DNA of 64,000 nt from Lactobacillus johnsonii ATCC 33200 (GCF_000159355.1 NZ_GG670120.1:450353-514352); one strand, 5' to 3'. Shown: positions 52,312-63,871, numbered from the stretch's first letter. The notes: generated by a model not told the origin, from the letters alone. Made by a program: numbers and translations.

Positions 52312-53022
52312 ATGTCAAAACTAGATGCTCAAAGTATTATTAATTATATTGGAAATGCTCCTAAAAAAACGCCAGTCAAAGTTTATCTTAAAGGAGAGTT
52401 GGAAAATATTGACTTTCCAGAAGAGATTCAAGATTTTGTCACTGCTAAAAGTGGTGTGATTTTTGGAGATTGGCAAGTAGTAAAAGAATTTTTAGCAAAC
52501 CATTCGCAAGAGATTGAAGATTATCATGTCGAAAACGATGCCCGTAATTCTGCTGTACCTTTACTTGATTTAAAAGAAATCAACGCTCGTATTGAACCAG
52601 GCGCTTTAATTAGAGATCAAGTCGTAATTGGTAATAATGCAGTAATTATGATGGGAGCTGTGATTAATATTGGTGCTGAAATTGGTGATGATTCTATGAT
52701 TGATATGGGTGCTGTCTTAGGAGGGCGTGCTATTGTAGGAAAGCATTGCCACGTGGGTGCCAATGCAGTTTTAGCAGGGGTAATTGAACCTGCTTCTGCG
52801 GAACCAGTAAGAATTGATGATAATGTTTTAATTGGTGCTAATGCAGTAGTAATTGAAGGCGTTCATGTTGGCGAAGGTGCTGTAATTGCGGCGGGGGCAA
52901 TTGTAACTCATGATGTAGCTCCTTATACTGTGGTAGCAGGTGTGCCAGCTAAAGTTATTAAAAAAGTTGATCAAAAAACTGAAAGCAAAACTGGTTTAGA
53001 AGATAATTTAAGAAAGATATAG
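52312..53022 (+). CDS. dapD: Tetrahydrodipicolinate N-acetyltransferase
   Basis: This 236-aa acetyltransferase (often called DapH) transfers an acetyl group to tetrahydrodipicolinate. An N-terminal domain of about 85 residues precedes a left-handed beta-helix of hexapeptide repeats ([20 protein letters not shown]...). The next gene is the matching N-acetyl deacetylase, which favours the acetylated rather than the succinylated branch. It lies 18 nt after lysA. Confidence 0.93.
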   Translation: MSKLDAQSIINYIGNAPKKTPVKVYLKGELENIDFPEEIQDFVTAKSGVIFGDWQVVKEFLANHSQEIEDYHVENDARNSAVPLLDLKEINARIEPGALIRDQVVIGNNAVIMMGAVINIGAEIGDDSMIDMGAVLGGRAIVGKHCHVGANAVLAGVIEPASAEPVRIDDNVLIGANAVVIEGVHVGEGAVIAAGAIVTHDVAPYTVVAGVPAKVIKKVDQKTESKTGLEDNLRKI

Positions 53023-53024
53023 CA

Positions 53025-54173
53025 ATGATTTTAACAGAAAAAGAACTCATTCAGATTAGACGTCATTTACATCAAATTCCAGAATTAGCTCTTAAAGAAT
53101 TTAAAACTCATGATTATCTTTTAAATACTATCAGGGGCTTTAATCAAGATTATTTAAAAATCGAAGTACCACAATCACTTCCAACTGCCATTTTAGTATT
53201 AGTAAAAGGTAAAAATCCTCAAAGAACTATTGGTTATCGCGCAGATATTGATGCTTTACCTGTTAATGAAAAAACTAATCTTCCGTATGCTTCTAAAAAT
53301 CCTAATGTAATGCATGCGTGCGGACATGATATTCATATGACAGTTGCTTTAGGACTTTTAAATTATTTTAGTGAAAATCAACCTCAAGATAATTTGTTAT
53401 TTTTCTTTCAACCAGCCGAAGAAAGTGAAAGCGGCGGCAAACAAGCATATGAAAAAGGAATTTTTCATGATGAATTTAAACCAGATGAATTTTATGGTTT
53501 ACATGACAATCCAGCTTTGCCAGCAGGGGCAATTGGTTGTCGAATGGGGACTTTGTTTGCCGGAACCACTGAGGTAAATATTGATATTACTGGTAAAAGT
53601 GGTCATGCTGCTTTTCCGCAAAATGCTAATGATACGGTTGTGGCAGCAGCTAGTTTAATTATGCAAATTCAAACTATTATTTCTAGAAGTATCGATCCCA
53701 TTCAAAGTGGGGTAGTAACTTTAGGAAAAATAGAAGCGGGTACAATTCGAAACGTAATCGCAGGCCATGCCAGAATTGAGGGAACAATTCGTGGATTAAC
53801 TCAAAAAATGATTGTTCAAATTGATCAACGCTTAAAAGATATCTGTGAAGGTATTGCTCGTAGCTATAATTTGGACGTTGAATTGCAGCTGAATCAAGGA
53901 GGCTATTGGCCTGTTGAAAATAATCCTGAATTAACTAAGCAATTTATCTCGTATATGAAAAATAATCCCCAAGTCAACTATGTTGAAACAGCGCCAGCAA
54001 TGACGGGAGAAGATTTTGGATTTTTATTAGCTAAATTCCCTGGAGTGATGTTTTGGTTAGGAGTAGAAGATAACTCCGAACTTCATTCGGCAACGTTAAC
54101 ACCTAATGAAAGCAGTATTATGCGAGGTATAGAAGCTATTAAAGGATTCTTGATTTATAGAATGGAGAAATAA
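53025..54173 (+). CDS. dapL: N-acetyldiaminopimelate deacetylase
   Basis: This 382-aa M20-family amidohydrolase removes the acetyl group from N-acetyl-LL-diaminopimelate. Zinc-site residues are seen in [13 protein letters not shown] (about residue 97) and [10 protein letters not shown] (about 130), with a dimerisation domain in the middle and [17 protein letters not shown] near the end. It starts 2 nt after dapD, so translation is probably coupled. The gene symbol is used in the YkuR/DapL sense. Confidence 0.9.
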   Translation: MILTEKELIQIRRHLHQIPELALKEFKTHDYLLNTIRGFNQDYLKIEVPQSLPTAILVLVKGKNPQRTIGYRADIDALPVNEKTNLPYASKNPNVMHACGHDIHMTVALGLLNYFSENQPQDNLLFFFQPAEESESGGKQAYEKGIFHDEFKPDEFYGLHDNPALPAGAIGCRMGTLFAGTTEVNIDITGKSGHAAFPQNANDTVVAAASLIMQIQTIISRSIDPIQSGVVTLGKIEAGTIRNVIAGHARIEGTIRGLTQKMIVQIDQRLKDICEGIARSYNLDVELQLNQGGYWPVENNPELTKQFISYMKNNPQVNYVETAPAMTGEDFGFLLAKFPGVMFWLGVEDNSELHSATLTPNESSIMRGIEAIKGFLIYRMEK

Positions 54174-54175
54174 AA

Positions 54176-55114
54176 TTGACAAGATTAATTGATACTGATT
54201 TATTAACGGCACTTGTAACTCCTTTTGATGAAAATGAAGAAATCGATTATGACAGTTTAAAGAAGCTAACTAATTATTTGATTAGTCAAGGGACCAATGG
54301 TTTTGTTATTGGGGGAACAACTGGTGAGACACCAACTTTATCTCATGATGAAAAAATTGAGCTCTATACTAAATTTGGTGAAATTGTAAATGGCCGTGTT
54401 CCAGTCATCGCCGGAACTGGAAGCAATAACACCGCTGAAACAATTGCATTTACTAATGAAGTAGCAAAAATTAAAGGAATTGATTATGCCTTAGTTGTTG
54501 TTCCTCCTTATAACAAGCCAAATCAGCGTAGTATGGTAGCTCACTTTACTGCAGTTGCCGAGAATGTTGATCTTCCAATTTTGATTTATAACATTCCAGG
54601 CCGTGTTGGAGTCAAAATGAATCAAGAAACTGTGGTTCAACTCTCTCACATTGAAAATATTAAAGGAATTAAGCAATGTGCCAACTTAGAGGAATTGGAA
54701 TACATTATTGATCATAAGGATAGTGATTTCCAAGTCTTTACTGGTGAGGACAGCCAGGCTTTGACCGCGCGTTTGCTTGGGGCAAATGGTGTTGTATCAG
54801 TGGCTTCACACGTTTATTCTAAGCAAATGCGTGAAATGTACGATGATTTGTACGCTGGAAACTATCCTGAGGCTGCACGCTTTCAACGATGGTTAACTCC
54901 AAGAATGGCCGCATTATTTATGTATCCATCCCCATCGCCAGTTAAGGCAGTTTTGAATGCCCAGGGATTTAAGACTGGTGGTTGTCGTTTGCCATTAGTA
55001 AGTTTAAACGAAGAAGAAAAAGTAACCTTAGCACAACATTTAGGTTTAAAAGATGATGCTTTAATGCACGAATTACCACTAGATTTAGGAAAAGAAGTGG
55101 AAGAAAATGACTAA
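54176..55114 (+). CDS. dapA: 4-hydroxy-tetrahydrodipicolinate synthase
   Basis: DapA condenses aspartate semialdehyde and pyruvate. The TIM-barrel protein (312 aa) has [15 protein letters not shown] (about 42), YNIPGRVGV (Tyr, about 138) and the Schiff-base Lys in IKGIKQCAN (about 164). The start is TTG 54176, right after dapL. It overlaps dapB by 8 nt. Confidence 0.95.
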   Translation: MTRLIDTDLLTALVTPFDENEEIDYDSLKKLTNYLISQGTNGFVIGGTTGETPTLSHDEKIELYTKFGEIVNGRVPVIAGTGSNNTAETIAFTNEVAKIKGIDYALVVVPPYNKPNQRSMVAHFTAVAENVDLPILIYNIPGRVGVKMNQETVVQLSHIENIKGIKQCANLEELEYIIDHKDSDFQVFTGEDSQALTARLLGANGVVSVASHVYSKQMREMYDDLYAGNYPEAARFQRWLTPRMAALFMYPSPSPVKAVLNAQGFKTGGCRLPLVSLNEEEKVTLAQHLGLKDDALMHELPLDLGKEVEEND

Positions 55115-55886
55115 AAAAGTTTTAATTGCTGGTTTTGCGGGTGCCATGGGGCAAAAAGTAGTGAACTTAGTAAATAACATGGCCGATTTTGAAATTGTAG
55201 CAGGTCTTAGTCCCCATGCTAATCATGATCCTGAAGAATATCATCTTCCTAAGAGTGCTCAAATTTTTAATCAATTGAGCGATATTCCTGAAAATATTGC
55301 CGATATTTGGATTGACTTCACTACTCCTAATGCAGTTTATGAAAATGTAAAATATGCAATTCTGCATCATATTTCGCCGATCGTGGGAACGACTGGTTTA
55401 AGTGATGAACAAGTGACAGAACTAAAGGACTTAGCCCAAAAAGAAAAAGTAGGAGGGATAATTGCTTCTAATTTTGGAATGTCTGCGGTCTTACTGATGA
55501 AATTTGCAAAAGAAGCTGCCAAATACTTTCCAGATGTTGAAATTATTGAAATGCACCATGCTGATAAGAAAGATGCTCCCTCGGGAACGGCTTTAAGCAC
55601 GGCAAAATTAATTGCAGAAAATCGTCCAAAACATGAAAGTGCTCCTAATGAAGTTGAAAGCTTAGCTCATGTTCGTGGTGGTGATTATGAAGGAATTAAG
55701 ATCCATTCTGTTCGTCTTCCAGGTTACATTGCTCATGAACAAGTTTTGTTCGGCGGTAACGGAGAAGCTTTGACTATTCGACAAGATTCGTTTGATCGTG
55801 AATCATTTATGAGCGGAGTTAAAGTAGCACTTGAAAAAGTTGATTCTTTACATGAATTGATAGTTGGATTAGAAAATATTTTATAG
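55107..55886 (+). CDS. dapB: 4-hydroxy-tetrahydrodipicolinate reductase
   Basis: DapB reduces hydroxytetrahydrodipicolinate with NAD(P)H. The 259-aa protein has the nucleotide-binding [14 protein letters not shown] at residue 8, and the active-site block [16 protein letters not shown] (about 152-167) followed by [18 protein letters not shown]. Its start overlaps the dapA stop by 8 nt. Confidence 0.95.
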   Translation: MTKKVLIAGFAGAMGQKVVNLVNNMADFEIVAGLSPHANHDPEEYHLPKSAQIFNQLSDIPENIADIWIDFTTPNAVYENVKYAILHHISPIVGTTGLSDEQVTELKDLAQKEKVGGIIASNFGMSAVLLMKFAKEAAKYFPDVEIIEMHHADKKDAPSGTALSTAKLIAENRPKHESAPNEVESLAHVRGGDYEGIKIHSVRLPGYIAHEQVLFGGNGEALTIRQDSFDRESFMSGVKVALEKVDSLHELIVGLENIL

Positions 55887-55889
55887 ATT

Positions 55890-57083
55890 GTGAGGCCTAA
55901 AATGCCAGAATTAGCTGATAATCTTCATTTTAGTGAAAAGGTTGAAAATTTAAAGCCATCAGGAATTCGGATTTTTGATAATAAAGTTTCAGAAATTCCC
56001 AACATTATTAAGTTGACTTTAGGTGAACCAGATTTAAATACACCTGAACATGTAAAAAAGGCGGCTGTTAAAAGTATTGAGGAAAATGACTCTCATTATG
56101 CCCCTCAAAAAGGAAAGAAAGAGCTTTTAGAGGCTATTAGTCGTTTTTTAGACAAAACCATTCACGTTAAATATGACCCTAAGAGTGAAATTGTAGCTAC
56201 AGTGGGAGCTACAGAAGCAATTAATGTCGCTATTTTTGCTTTATTTAATCCCGAAGATAAAATTTTAGTCCCTACACCTGTTTTTTCACTTTATTGGCCA
56301 GTTGCTAATTTAGCTGGTGTTCAATATTCTTTAGTGAATACAGCAAGCGATGATTTTAAACTTACTGCCGAAAAATTGGAAGAGGTAGTAAAAAATGATT
56401 CGACTATTAAAGGGGTAATTCTCAACTATCCGACTAATCCAACTGGAGTTGAATATAGTCATGAAGAAATCAAGCAACTGGCTAAAATAGTCGAAAAATA
56501 CAATCTTTACGTGATTACTGATGAAATTTATAGTTCATTAACTTATGGTGTTGAGCATTATTCAATTGCTACGGAGATTCCAGAGAGAACTTTATATATT
56601 TCTGGTTTATCCAAGTCTCACGCAATGACGGGTTACCGTTTAGGCTATATTGCTGGACCAAAAAAGGTAATGGATCAAATTAGTAAGGTTCATGGCTTAA
56701 TGGTTACTACCACTACTGATTCCTCTCAAGCAGCGGCGATTGAGGCACTTACTAATGGAATTAACGATTCAGAAGAGTATAAAAAGATTTATCAAAAAAG
56801 ACGTGATTTTGTAGTAAATGAATTAAGTAAAATGGACGTTGAATTTGTTAATCCCCAAGGTGCATTTTATATTTTTGCAAAAATTCCAGAAAAATATGGC
56901 ACCGATGATATGCAATTTGCACTAGATTTAGCTTTTAAGAAAAAAGTTGGGGTTACTCCAGGAAGTGCATTTGGACCTGGTGGAGAAGGTTACATTAGAT
57001 TATCCTATGCTTCATCAGATGAGGCTTTGCAAGTTGCGTTAAAGAGAATTGGGGAGTTTTTAAAAGAAGGTAATGAAGAATGA
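55890..57083 (+). CDS. patA: N-acetyl-LL-diaminopimelate aminotransferase (PatA type)
   Basis: This 397-aa fold-type I PLP aminotransferase has NYPTNPTG (about 171) and the PLP Lys in [16 protein letters not shown] (about 236). By its position between dapB and asd, and with the acetyl-branch enzymes upstream, it should transaminate N-acetyl-2-amino-6-oxopimelate. Its TGA overlaps the asd ATG. The aminotransferase family is certain; the substrate is inferred from the operon. Confidence 0.9.
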   Translation: MRPKMPELADNLHFSEKVENLKPSGIRIFDNKVSEIPNIIKLTLGEPDLNTPEHVKKAAVKSIEENDSHYAPQKGKKELLEAISRFLDKTIHVKYDPKSEIVATVGATEAINVAIFALFNPEDKILVPTPVFSLYWPVANLAGVQYSLVNTASDDFKLTAEKLEEVVKNDSTIKGVILNYPTNPTGVEYSHEEIKQLAKIVEKYNLYVITDEIYSSLTYGVEHYSIATEIPERTLYISGLSKSHAMTGYRLGYIAGPKKVMDQISKVHGLMVTTTTDSSQAAAIEALTNGINDSEEYKKIYQKRRDFVVNELSKMDVEFVNPQGAFYIFAKIPEKYGTDDMQFALDLAFKKKVGVTPGSAFGPGGEGYIRLSYASSDEALQVALKRIGEFLKEGNEE

Positions 57084-58138
57084 GTAAGGAATATAATGTT
57101 GCAATTTTAGGTGCTACTGGTGCAGTTGGGAGAAGAATGATTGACCAATTAGCTAAGTCAACGATTCCGGTTAAAAGCGTGAAGCTGCTTGCTTCATCAC
57201 GTTCAGCGGGCACGCATCTTAAGTTTCGTAATCAAGATTTAGTAGTTGAAGAAACCACTCCTGATTCTTTTGATGGTGTTGATTTAGTGTTATCTTCAGC
57301 TGGTGGCAGTGTATCAAAGAAGTTTTTACCAGAAGCAGTTAAAAGAGGAGCCGTTTGTGTAGATAACACCAGTGCCTTTAGAATGGATGAAGATGTGCCT
57401 TTAGTCGTTCCAGAAGTTAATCCGGAAGCTTTAAAGAATCATCATGGCATTATTGCTAATCCAAATTGTTCCACTATTCAGATGGTGATGGCGCTAGAAC
57501 CAGTTCGCCGAAAGTTTGGCTTAAAGCAAATTATTGTTTCAACTTATCAAGCTGCGTCTGGTGCAGGCCAAGCCGCAATCGATGAGCTTAAGAAAGAATC
57601 GCAAGCCTACTTAGATGGGAAGAACATGCAAGAAGATGCCAAGATTTTGCCAACTAAAGGTGATAAAAAGCATTATCCTTTAGCATTTAATTTACTTCCT
57701 CAGATTGATGTTTTAGAAGATAGTGGTTATTCTCATGAAGAATGGAAAATGATTCACGAGACTAAGAAGATTATGCTCAATGATATGAATTCTAAGGATA
57801 TTAAAGTTACTGCAACTTGTGTGCGTGTACCGGTACCAATCGCTCATGGGGAAAGTGTTTATTTCACTGTGGAAGATGAATCAGCTACTGCGGAAGATAT
57901 TATGGATGTGATTGCAGATTTCCCAGGGGATGTATTACAAGACGATATTAAAAATCAAATTTATCCTCAACCAATTAATGCAGAAGGTTCACGCGATACC
58001 TTTGTTGGAAGAATTCGTCCTGATTATGAAAACAAGGGAGCCTTTAATATGTGGGTTGTCTCCGATAACTTATTAAAAGGCGCTGCTTGGAATACTGTAG
58101 AAAATGCAGAGTATTTGGTAAAGATGGGTTTGATTTAG
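57080..58138 (+). CDS. asd: Aspartate-semialdehyde dehydrogenase
   Basis: Asd reduces aspartyl phosphate to the semialdehyde, the branch point for lysine. The 352-aa protein has [16 protein letters not shown] at the N-terminus, the catalytic Cys in [10 protein letters not shown] (about 128), and [14 protein letters not shown] with the acid-base His (about 256). It is the last gene of the operon, starts inside the patA stop (ATGA), and is followed by a terminator. Confidence 0.95.
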   Translation: MSKEYNVAILGATGAVGRRMIDQLAKSTIPVKSVKLLASSRSAGTHLKFRNQDLVVEETTPDSFDGVDLVLSSAGGSVSKKFLPEAVKRGAVCVDNTSAFRMDEDVPLVVPEVNPEALKNHHGIIANPNCSTIQMVMALEPVRRKFGLKQIIVSTYQAASGAGQAAIDELKKESQAYLDGKNMQEDAKILPTKGDKKHYPLAFNLLPQIDVLEDSGYSHEEWKMIHETKKIMLNDMNSKDIKVTATCVRVPVPIAHGESVYFTVEDESATAEDIMDVIADFPGDVLQDDIKNQIYPQPINAEGSRDTFVGRIRPDYENKGAFNMWVVSDNLLKGAAWNTVENAEYLVKMGLI

Positions 58139-58140
58139 TA

Positions 58141-58173
58141 AAAAAGAGATTGATTTTAAATCAACCTCTTTTT
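58141..58173 (+). terminator. Terminator of the lysine operon
   Basis: AAAAAGAGATTGATTT pairs with AAATCAACCTCTTTTT (15 of 16 positions), followed by T. Confidence 0.8.
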
Positions 58174-58470
58174 TATATATGTAAATATTTTTCATCATTT
58201 TAGGCCTCCACCGACTCTTTAAACAAGAAGATAAGGCATCGCGGGAATGAAATTACCTCATTTGTATCTTAGCACTAAAATAACTAGATTCATGAACAGG
58301 GAAAATTATGCAGCCAATAAAATTTACTTGTTATTAGAATAGGGCTAAGAACTTCTAATCAAAAGTCAAGACTAAAATTATAGCTTTAATAGGATTAATA
58401 TTATCTATATGTTGTATGTTATCTAGAGCTGATAACACTAAATATAGAATGATAAAAGGTGAGGATTTAC
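58174..58470. other. Leader of the suf operon with gene debris
   Basis: About 300 nt without an intact gene. A frame at about 58361-58489 reads SKVKTKIIALIGLILSICCM then LSRADNTKYRMIK, which resembles the start of a lipoprotein or signal peptide, but it has no start codon and runs into the sufC start. No clear riboswitch or terminator was seen. The ribosome binding site GGTGAGG for sufC is at 58458-58464. Confidence 0.4.
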
Positions 58471-59265
58471 ATGGCTACGTTAGAAATTAAAGATTTACAT
58501 GTTGAAGTTGAGGATAAGGATAAGAAGAGTAGAAAAAAGATCCTTAAAGGCGTGAATTTAAGTCTGAAAACTGGTGAAATTCACGCAATTATGGGGCCTA
58601 ATGGAACAGGAAAATCTACTTTATCTGAAACAATTATGGGAAATCCCCGCTACCATGTTACTCAAGGAGATATTCTGTTAAATAATGAAAGCATTGTTGA
58701 AATGCCCGTAGATGAGCGAGCTCGTAAGGGGCTATTTCTAGCCATGCAATATCCAGCAGAGGTACCTGGGGTAACTAATGCAGAATTTTTACGTGCTGCA
58801 ATTAATGCTCGTCGACCAAAAGATGATCCAATATCAGTTATGACTTTCTTGAATGAATTGGATAAGAACCTTGATTTGTTAGATATGAATGAGGTCATGA
58901 CTGAACGATATCTTAATGAAGGATTTTCAGGTGGAGAAAAGAAACGTAATGAAATTTTACAGATGTTAATGATTAAACCAAGTTTTGGAATTTTAGATGA
59001 AATTGATTCTGGTCTTGATATTGATGCATTGCGAGTAGTATCGCGAGGAGTTAATGCAATGCGAGGAGATAGTTTTGGTGCTTTAATGATAACGCACTAT
59101 CAACGTTTGCTTGATTACATCGTCCCAGATGTTGTACATGTCATGATGGATGGACGAGTTGTAAAAGATGGAGGTCCTGATTTAGCTAAGAAGCTTGAAC
59201 AAGAGGGATATGCAGGTTTACGTGATGAACTTGGCTTAGATATTAAATTAGTTGATGAGAATTAG
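58471..59265 (+). CDS. sufC: Fe-S assembly ATPase SufC
   Basis: SufC is the ABC-type ATPase that works with SufB and SufD in the SUF Fe-S scaffold. The 264-aa protein has Walker A GPNGTGKST, the signature FSGGEKKR (about 149) and Walker B FGILDEIDSGLD. ATG 58471 is preferred over GTG 58459, which overlaps the ribosome binding site GGTGAGG (58458-58464). It is the first gene of a sufC-D-S-U-B operon. Confidence 0.95.
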   Translation: MATLEIKDLHVEVEDKDKKSRKKILKGVNLSLKTGEIHAIMGPNGTGKSTLSETIMGNPRYHVTQGDILLNNESIVEMPVDERARKGLFLAMQYPAEVPGVTNAEFLRAAINARRPKDDPISVMTFLNELDKNLDLLDMNEVMTERYLNEGFSGGEKKRNEILQMLMIKPSFGILDEIDSGLDIDALRVVSRGVNAMRGDSFGALMITHYQRLLDYIVPDVVHVMMDGRVVKDGGPDLAKKLEQEGYAGLRDELGLDIKLVDEN

Positions 59266-59274
59266 GAGAGTTTT

Positions 59275-60480
59275 ATGCTAACTAAAGAAAATTTGCTTAA
59301 TTTTTCTCATAAAAATAATGAGTCCTCATGGTTAACTGATTTAAGACTTAAGGCTTTTGAAAGACTAGAAGAACTTGATTATCCTAAAATGCAGCGATTC
59401 TCGTATCAAGATTGGCCTTTGATTAAAAAAGAAGATTTTCCCTGGTCTAATCAAGCGGACTTTTCTTTAAAAGAGGAGCAGAAACTTTTAGAAAAGAAAG
59501 GCATTATCTTAACCGATATTTTTACAGCAAGTAAAAAATATCCGGAACTTGTGCAGTCAACTTTCGGGTCAGTAATTAAACATAATGAAGATAAATTAAC
59601 TGCCTATCATTATGCCTACTTAAATTCTGGACTTTTCCTCTATATTCCTAAAGATACTATCTTAACCGAACCGATTACAATTTCTTTAAGCCCAACTCAA
59701 GATACCTATATTTCTCACCTTTTAATCGTTGCCGATAATAATAGTAAAGTAAAATTTTTAGAAGAAATTCAAGATAAAGAGAAGAAAGCTAGTTCAGCAA
59801 GTTTAATGGTTGAGCTTATAGCACGCCCAGGGAGTCATATTGAATTCTCTTCACTTGATGAACTTAGCCAAGACACAACCCTTTACTTTAATCGTCGAGC
59901 AAAAATTGAAAAAGATGCCCATGTTGAATGGGCAATTGCTTTTATGAACGATTGCAATACACTGGGAGATCTTGATTCTGAGTTAGTTGGGGAAGGAAGC
60001 TTTGCAGATTCTAAGGCAATCGCAGTTACAACTGCTAACCAAAAAGTGGGAATTAATAATCGCGTAACTAATCGTGGTCCGCACTCAACTGGATTAATTA
60101 ATCAACGTGGGGTCTTACTAGAAAATTCCAGGTTGATCTTCAATGGAATTGGTCAAATTGTGCATGGTGCACATGGCTCAAAAGCTGATCAACAAAATAG
60201 AGTCCTAATGATGTCGGATGAAGCTCATGGGGATGCTAATCCATTACTTTTAATTGATGAAAATGACGTTATTGCAGCTCATGCTGCTAGTGTTGGTCCA
60301 GTTGATAAAGTCCAAATGAACTATTTAATGAGTCGAGGAATTCCTTACGATCAGGCACAAAGATTAGTTATACGTGGCTTTTTAGGTGCAGTTTTAGATG
60401 CAATTCCAAATAAAGATGTTCGCAGAAAAATGATTGATATTCTAGAGAGAAAACTGATCGATGGCCAAATTAAACACTGA
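59275..60480 (+). CDS. sufD: Fe-S assembly protein SufD
   Basis: SufD is a scaffold component, a beta-helix protein related to SufB. The 401-aa sequence has the expected C-terminal HGSKADQQNRVLMMSDEAHGDANPLLLIDENDVIAAHAASVGP block. It starts 9 nt after sufC behind GGAGAG, and its stop overlaps the sufS start by 20 nt. Confidence 0.92.
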   Translation: MLTKENLLNFSHKNNESSWLTDLRLKAFERLEELDYPKMQRFSYQDWPLIKKEDFPWSNQADFSLKEEQKLLEKKGIILTDIFTASKKYPELVQSTFGSVIKHNEDKLTAYHYAYLNSGLFLYIPKDTILTEPITISLSPTQDTYISHLLIVADNNSKVKFLEEIQDKEKKASSASLMVELIARPGSHIEFSSLDELSQDTTLYFNRRAKIEKDAHVEWAIAFMNDCNTLGDLDSELVGEGSFADSKAIAVTTANQKVGINNRVTNRGPHSTGLINQRGVLLENSRLIFNGIGQIVHGAHGSKADQQNRVLMMSDEAHGDANPLLLIDENDVIAAHAASVGPVDKVQMNYLMSRGIPYDQAQRLVIRGFLGAVLDAIPNKDVRRKMIDILERKLIDGQIKH

Positions 60481-61699
60481 AAAAATAAAGCAGGATTTTC
60501 CAATTTTTAATCAAAAGATTAATGATGAAACTCTTGTTTATTTAGATAATGCTGCAACTAGCCAAATACCGAAATTTGTTGAAGAAAAAGTTAGAGATTT
60601 TAATGAAAAAGAACGTGCAAACGTCCATCGTGGAGTTCATACATTAGGCTTAAGAGTTACTAATCAATATGAATCAAGCCGTCAAAAGGTGGCTAATTTT
60701 ATTGGCGCAAATAATGCTAAAGAAGTTATTTTTACTTCTGGATGCACTGATAGTTTAAATTTAGTTGCAGCTAGCTTTGGTGAACAAAATATTCAGGCAG
60801 GGGATGAGATCCTAGTTTCAATTATGGAACACCATAGTAATCTTTTGCCGTGGCAGCAACTTGCTAAAAGAAAACAGGCTAAGTTAAACTTTATTGAAAT
60901 AAATTCAGATGGCTTACTTGATATTGAAAATTTAAAAAGTAAAATCAGCTCAAAAACTAGAATTGTTGCCTTGACGCATGTAAGCAATGTTTTAGGCACA
61001 ATTAATCCAATTAAGGAGCTTACTGATCTAGCTCATGAAAAAGGAGCAATTGTTGTAGTTGATGGGGCACAGGCAGTTGGGCATTTTCCAATTGATGTAG
61101 CTCAGTTAAATGTAGATTTCTATGCTTTTTCTGGCCATAAAATGTTTGCTCCGACAGGGATTGGTGTTTTATATGGGAAAAAAGATCTCTTAGATAAAAT
61201 GCCACCTTATCGTTTGGGTGGTGAAATGATTGTTAATGTAACTAGAGAAGGAGCGACATGGGCAGAAGTACCATATAAATTTGAAGCTGGTACACCAAAT
61301 ATTGCTGGTGCCATTGGACTTGGAGCAGCAATTGATTATCTGCAGTCTCTAGACTTTGACCTTGTTCAAAAACATGAACAGGAATTGACAAGTTATGCCT
61401 TAGAAAAGCTTAAAAATGTTTCAGGATTAACAATCTATGGTCCACAAAAAAGTAATGGTCGCATTGGAGTAATATCTTTTAATTTAAAGAATATTCATCC
61501 CCATGACTTAGCGACTGCACTAGATTTAAACGGAATTGAAGTTCGTGCTGGCCATCATTGTGCTCAGCCGCTAATGGCTAGCCTTAATACGGAGTCAACT
61601 GTTCGAGCTAGTTTATCTATTTATAATACTAAAGATGATATTGATAAATTAGTAAGTTCTCTCCATGAAGCAAAGGAGTTTTTCAGTGAGTTTAGATAA
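60461..61699 (+). CDS. sufS: Cysteine desulfurase SufS
   Basis: SufS mobilises sulfur from cysteine for Fe-S assembly. The 412-aa PLP enzyme has the opening DFPIFNQ...YLDNAATSQIP, the PLP Lys in YAFSGHKMFAPTG (about 227) and the active Cys in VRAGHHCAQPLM (about 367). It partners with SufU, encoded next with overlapping reading frames. Confidence 0.95.
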   Translation: MAKLNTEKIKQDFPIFNQKINDETLVYLDNAATSQIPKFVEEKVRDFNEKERANVHRGVHTLGLRVTNQYESSRQKVANFIGANNAKEVIFTSGCTDSLNLVAASFGEQNIQAGDEILVSIMEHHSNLLPWQQLAKRKQAKLNFIEINSDGLLDIENLKSKISSKTRIVALTHVSNVLGTINPIKELTDLAHEKGAIVVVDGAQAVGHFPIDVAQLNVDFYAFSGHKMFAPTGIGVLYGKKDLLDKMPPYRLGGEMIVNVTREGATWAEVPYKFEAGTPNIAGAIGLGAAIDYLQSLDFDLVQKHEQELTSYALEKLKNVSGLTIYGPQKSNGRIGVISFNLKNIHPHDLATALDLNGIEVRAGHHCAQPLMASLNTESTVRASLSIYNTKDDIDKLVSSLHEAKEFFSEFR

Positions 61700-62144
61700 A
61701 TTAAGAAGTTTATATAAAGCTGTAATTTTAGATCATGCTCAAATGCCGCGAAATTATGGACAACTAACTGACTTTAGTCATGAAACTACTGTATATAATC
61801 CAAGTTGCGGTGATAAAATTCATCTGACAATTTTGATTGAAAATAATAAAATTAAAAAAATTGCTTTTAACGGCGAAGGGTGCACAATCAGTAAAGCGTC
61901 TGCCAGTATGATGACAGATTTGGTAAAAGGAAAAAGTATCAAAGAGGCAATTGAGCTTTCACAGCTATTTTCAAACTTAGCAGCCGACAAGAAAAGCGAC
62001 ACTTTAAAATTAGAACAATTAGGAGATGCCCAAGTATTAGTAAATATTATGCAATTTCCCGCCCGAATCAAATGTGCTACTTTAGCATGGTGGGGACTAG
62101 ATCGAGCATTACTTGGTAAAGAAAAGGAAGAAGAAAATGACTAA
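61686..62144 (+). CDS. sufU: SufU zinc-dependent sulfurtransferase
   Basis: SufU takes sulfur from SufS and passes it to the SufBCD scaffold. The 152-aa protein has the three Cys positions in NPSCGDKI (about 41), [14 protein letters not shown] (about 66) and [11 protein letters not shown] 61686 is preferred because AAGGAG lies at 61673-61678; an ATG at 61665 would place extra residues before the usual N-terminus. It overlaps sufS by 14 nt and sufB by 8 nt. Confidence 0.93.
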   Translation: MSLDKLRSLYKAVILDHAQMPRNYGQLTDFSHETTVYNPSCGDKIHLTILIENNKIKKIAFNGEGCTISKASASMMTDLVKGKSIKEAIELSQLFSNLAADKKSDTLKLEQLGDAQVLVNIMQFPARIKCATLAWWGLDRALLGKEKEEEND

Positions 62145-63540
62145 AGCAGAGGATATAGTTAAAGACGAAGATTATCAGTTCGGCTTTCACGATAATGTAG
62201 AACCGAAATTTTCAACTGGTCGTGGCTTAACAGAAGAAGTAGTTCGACAAATTTCAGCAGAAAAACATGAACCTAAATGGATGTTAGATTATCGTTTAAA
62301 AGCTTTTCATATTTATGAGAAAATGCCAATGCCAGATTTTGGTCCCGATCTTTCAAGACTTGATCTAGATAATATGCTTTATTATCAAAAAATGACCGAT
62401 AAGAAATATCGTGATTGGAAGGATGTACCACAAGATATTAAGGATACTTTTGAGCGACTGGGTGTACCGCAAGCAGAACGAAAATACTTAGCAGGTTCAG
62501 CTGCCCAATATGAATCGGAAATGGTTTATCATAAAATGAAAGAACAATTTGATAAACTAGGGATTATCTTTACTGATACGGATACAGCTTTGCAGGAGTA
62601 TCCTGACTTATTCAAAAAATACTTTGGTAAGTTAGTTCCAATTGATTCAAATAAATTTTCTGCCTTAAATTGTGCTGTTTGGTCAGGAGGAACTTTTATT
62701 TATGTGCCAAAAGGAGTACAAGTTCCAACACCAGTTCAGGCATATTTTAGATTAAATGCAGAAAATTCAGGACAGTTTGAAAGAACATTGATCATTGTTG
62801 ATGAGGATGCACATCTTGACTATGTTGAAGGATGTACTGCTCCGCAATACTCTTCAGATTCTTTACATGCGGCAGTTGTTGAAGTAAATGTCTTAGATAA
62901 TGCATATTGTCGTTATACTACAATTCAAAACTGGTCTGATAACGTCTATAGTCTAGAAACAAAGCGTGCAGTTGCTGGAAAGCATGCAACAATGGAATGG
63001 GTAGACGGTAATTTAGGTGCGAAAGTTACCATGAAATATCCAAGTGTCTATTTAAACGGTGAAGGCGCTCGTGGTACTATGCTTTCAATTGCAGTTGCCC
63101 ATCACGGTATTCACCAAGATTCTGGAGCTGGAATGTTTCATAATGCTCCTAATACTTCTAGCTCAATTGTGTCCAAGTCAATTGCCAAGGGCGGTGGGTC
63201 AACAGATTATCGCGGTAGTGTTAAGTTTTCTAAAAAATCAGATGGCTCAAAGGCACACGTGGAATGTGACACGATTATTATGGATGATATGTCTTCTTCT
63301 GATACGATCCCAACTAATGCTATTGAAAATTCAAATGTAGCGATGGAACATGAAGCCACAGTTTCTAAAATTTCTGAAGACCAGCTGTATTATTTAGAAA
63401 GTCGTGGCATCCCAGAAAGAAAAGCAACTGAAATGATTATTATGGGCTTTGTTGAACCCTTTACTAAGCAATTACCAATGGAATATGCAGTCGAACTTAA
63501 TCGCTTGATTAGCTTCCAAATGGAAGGAGCAATTGGATAG
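62137..63540 (+). CDS. sufB: Fe-S scaffold protein SufB
   Basis: SufB is the core scaffold on which the cluster forms. The 467-aa protein has the family blocks [51 protein letters not shown] and the C-terminal [40 protein letters not shown] 62137 follows GGAAGAAG. An ATG at 62113 would add eight basic residues and is rejected. Confidence 0.95.
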   Translation: MTKAEDIVKDEDYQFGFHDNVEPKFSTGRGLTEEVVRQISAEKHEPKWMLDYRLKAFHIYEKMPMPDFGPDLSRLDLDNMLYYQKMTDKKYRDWKDVPQDIKDTFERLGVPQAERKYLAGSAAQYESEMVYHKMKEQFDKLGIIFTDTDTALQEYPDLFKKYFGKLVPIDSNKFSALNCAVWSGGTFIYVPKGVQVPTPVQAYFRLNAENSGQFERTLIIVDEDAHLDYVEGCTAPQYSSDSLHAAVVEVNVLDNAYCRYTTIQNWSDNVYSLETKRAVAGKHATMEWVDGNLGAKVTMKYPSVYLNGEGARGTMLSIAVAHHGIHQDSGAGMFHNAPNTSSSIVSKSIAKGGGSTDYRGSVKFSKKSDGSKAHVECDTIIMDDMSSSDTIPTNAIENSNVAMEHEATVSKISEDQLYYLESRGIPERKATEMIIMGFVEPFTKQLPMEYAVELNRLISFQMEGAIG

Positions 63541-63863
63541 TGCTAGAAATAGAAAAATTATCTAATACCGAAAAGGAAGTTTACCAAGCCTTAAAAAAAG
63601 TAATTGATCCAGAACTGCAGATTAACATCGTTGATTTGGGATTAATTTATGGTATTGAAGTAAGCGAGACAAAATGTCAGATTACGATGACTTTAACGAT
63701 TATGGGATGTCCTCTAAGTGAGTGGTTAGATCACGAAATTACTAAAGCTGCCAAAAGTGTCGATGAAGTTGATGAGTGCCAAATTAAACTCGTTTGGTAT
63801 CCGCAATGGAATCCAAGTATGATGTCTAGAGTGGCCCGGATGACCCTTGGAATTCATGGATAG
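63540..63863 (+). CDS. DUF59/MIP18 family Fe-S assembly factor (SufT-like)
   Basis: This 107-aa MIP18/DUF59 protein helps in Fe-S cluster delivery or maturation in related systems. It has DPELQINIVDLGLIYGIEV and MTLTIMGCPLSEWL (conserved Cys, about 59). It begins with GTG at 63540, overlapping the sufB stop, with GGAAGGAG at 63523-63530. Placement at the end of the suf operon agrees with a SufT-type role. Confidence 0.9.
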   Translation: MLEIEKLSNTEKEVYQALKKVIDPELQINIVDLGLIYGIEVSETKCQITMTLTIMGCPLSEWLDHEITKAAKSVDEVDECQIKLVWYPQWNPSMMSRVARMTLGIHG

Positions 63864-63871
63864 GGGTAAAG

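Noticed and set aside
63059-63340. 93-aa frame inside sufB
   Set aside because: It lies in another frame of a conserved gene; composition is Leu/Ile-rich as expected for an out-of-frame read.
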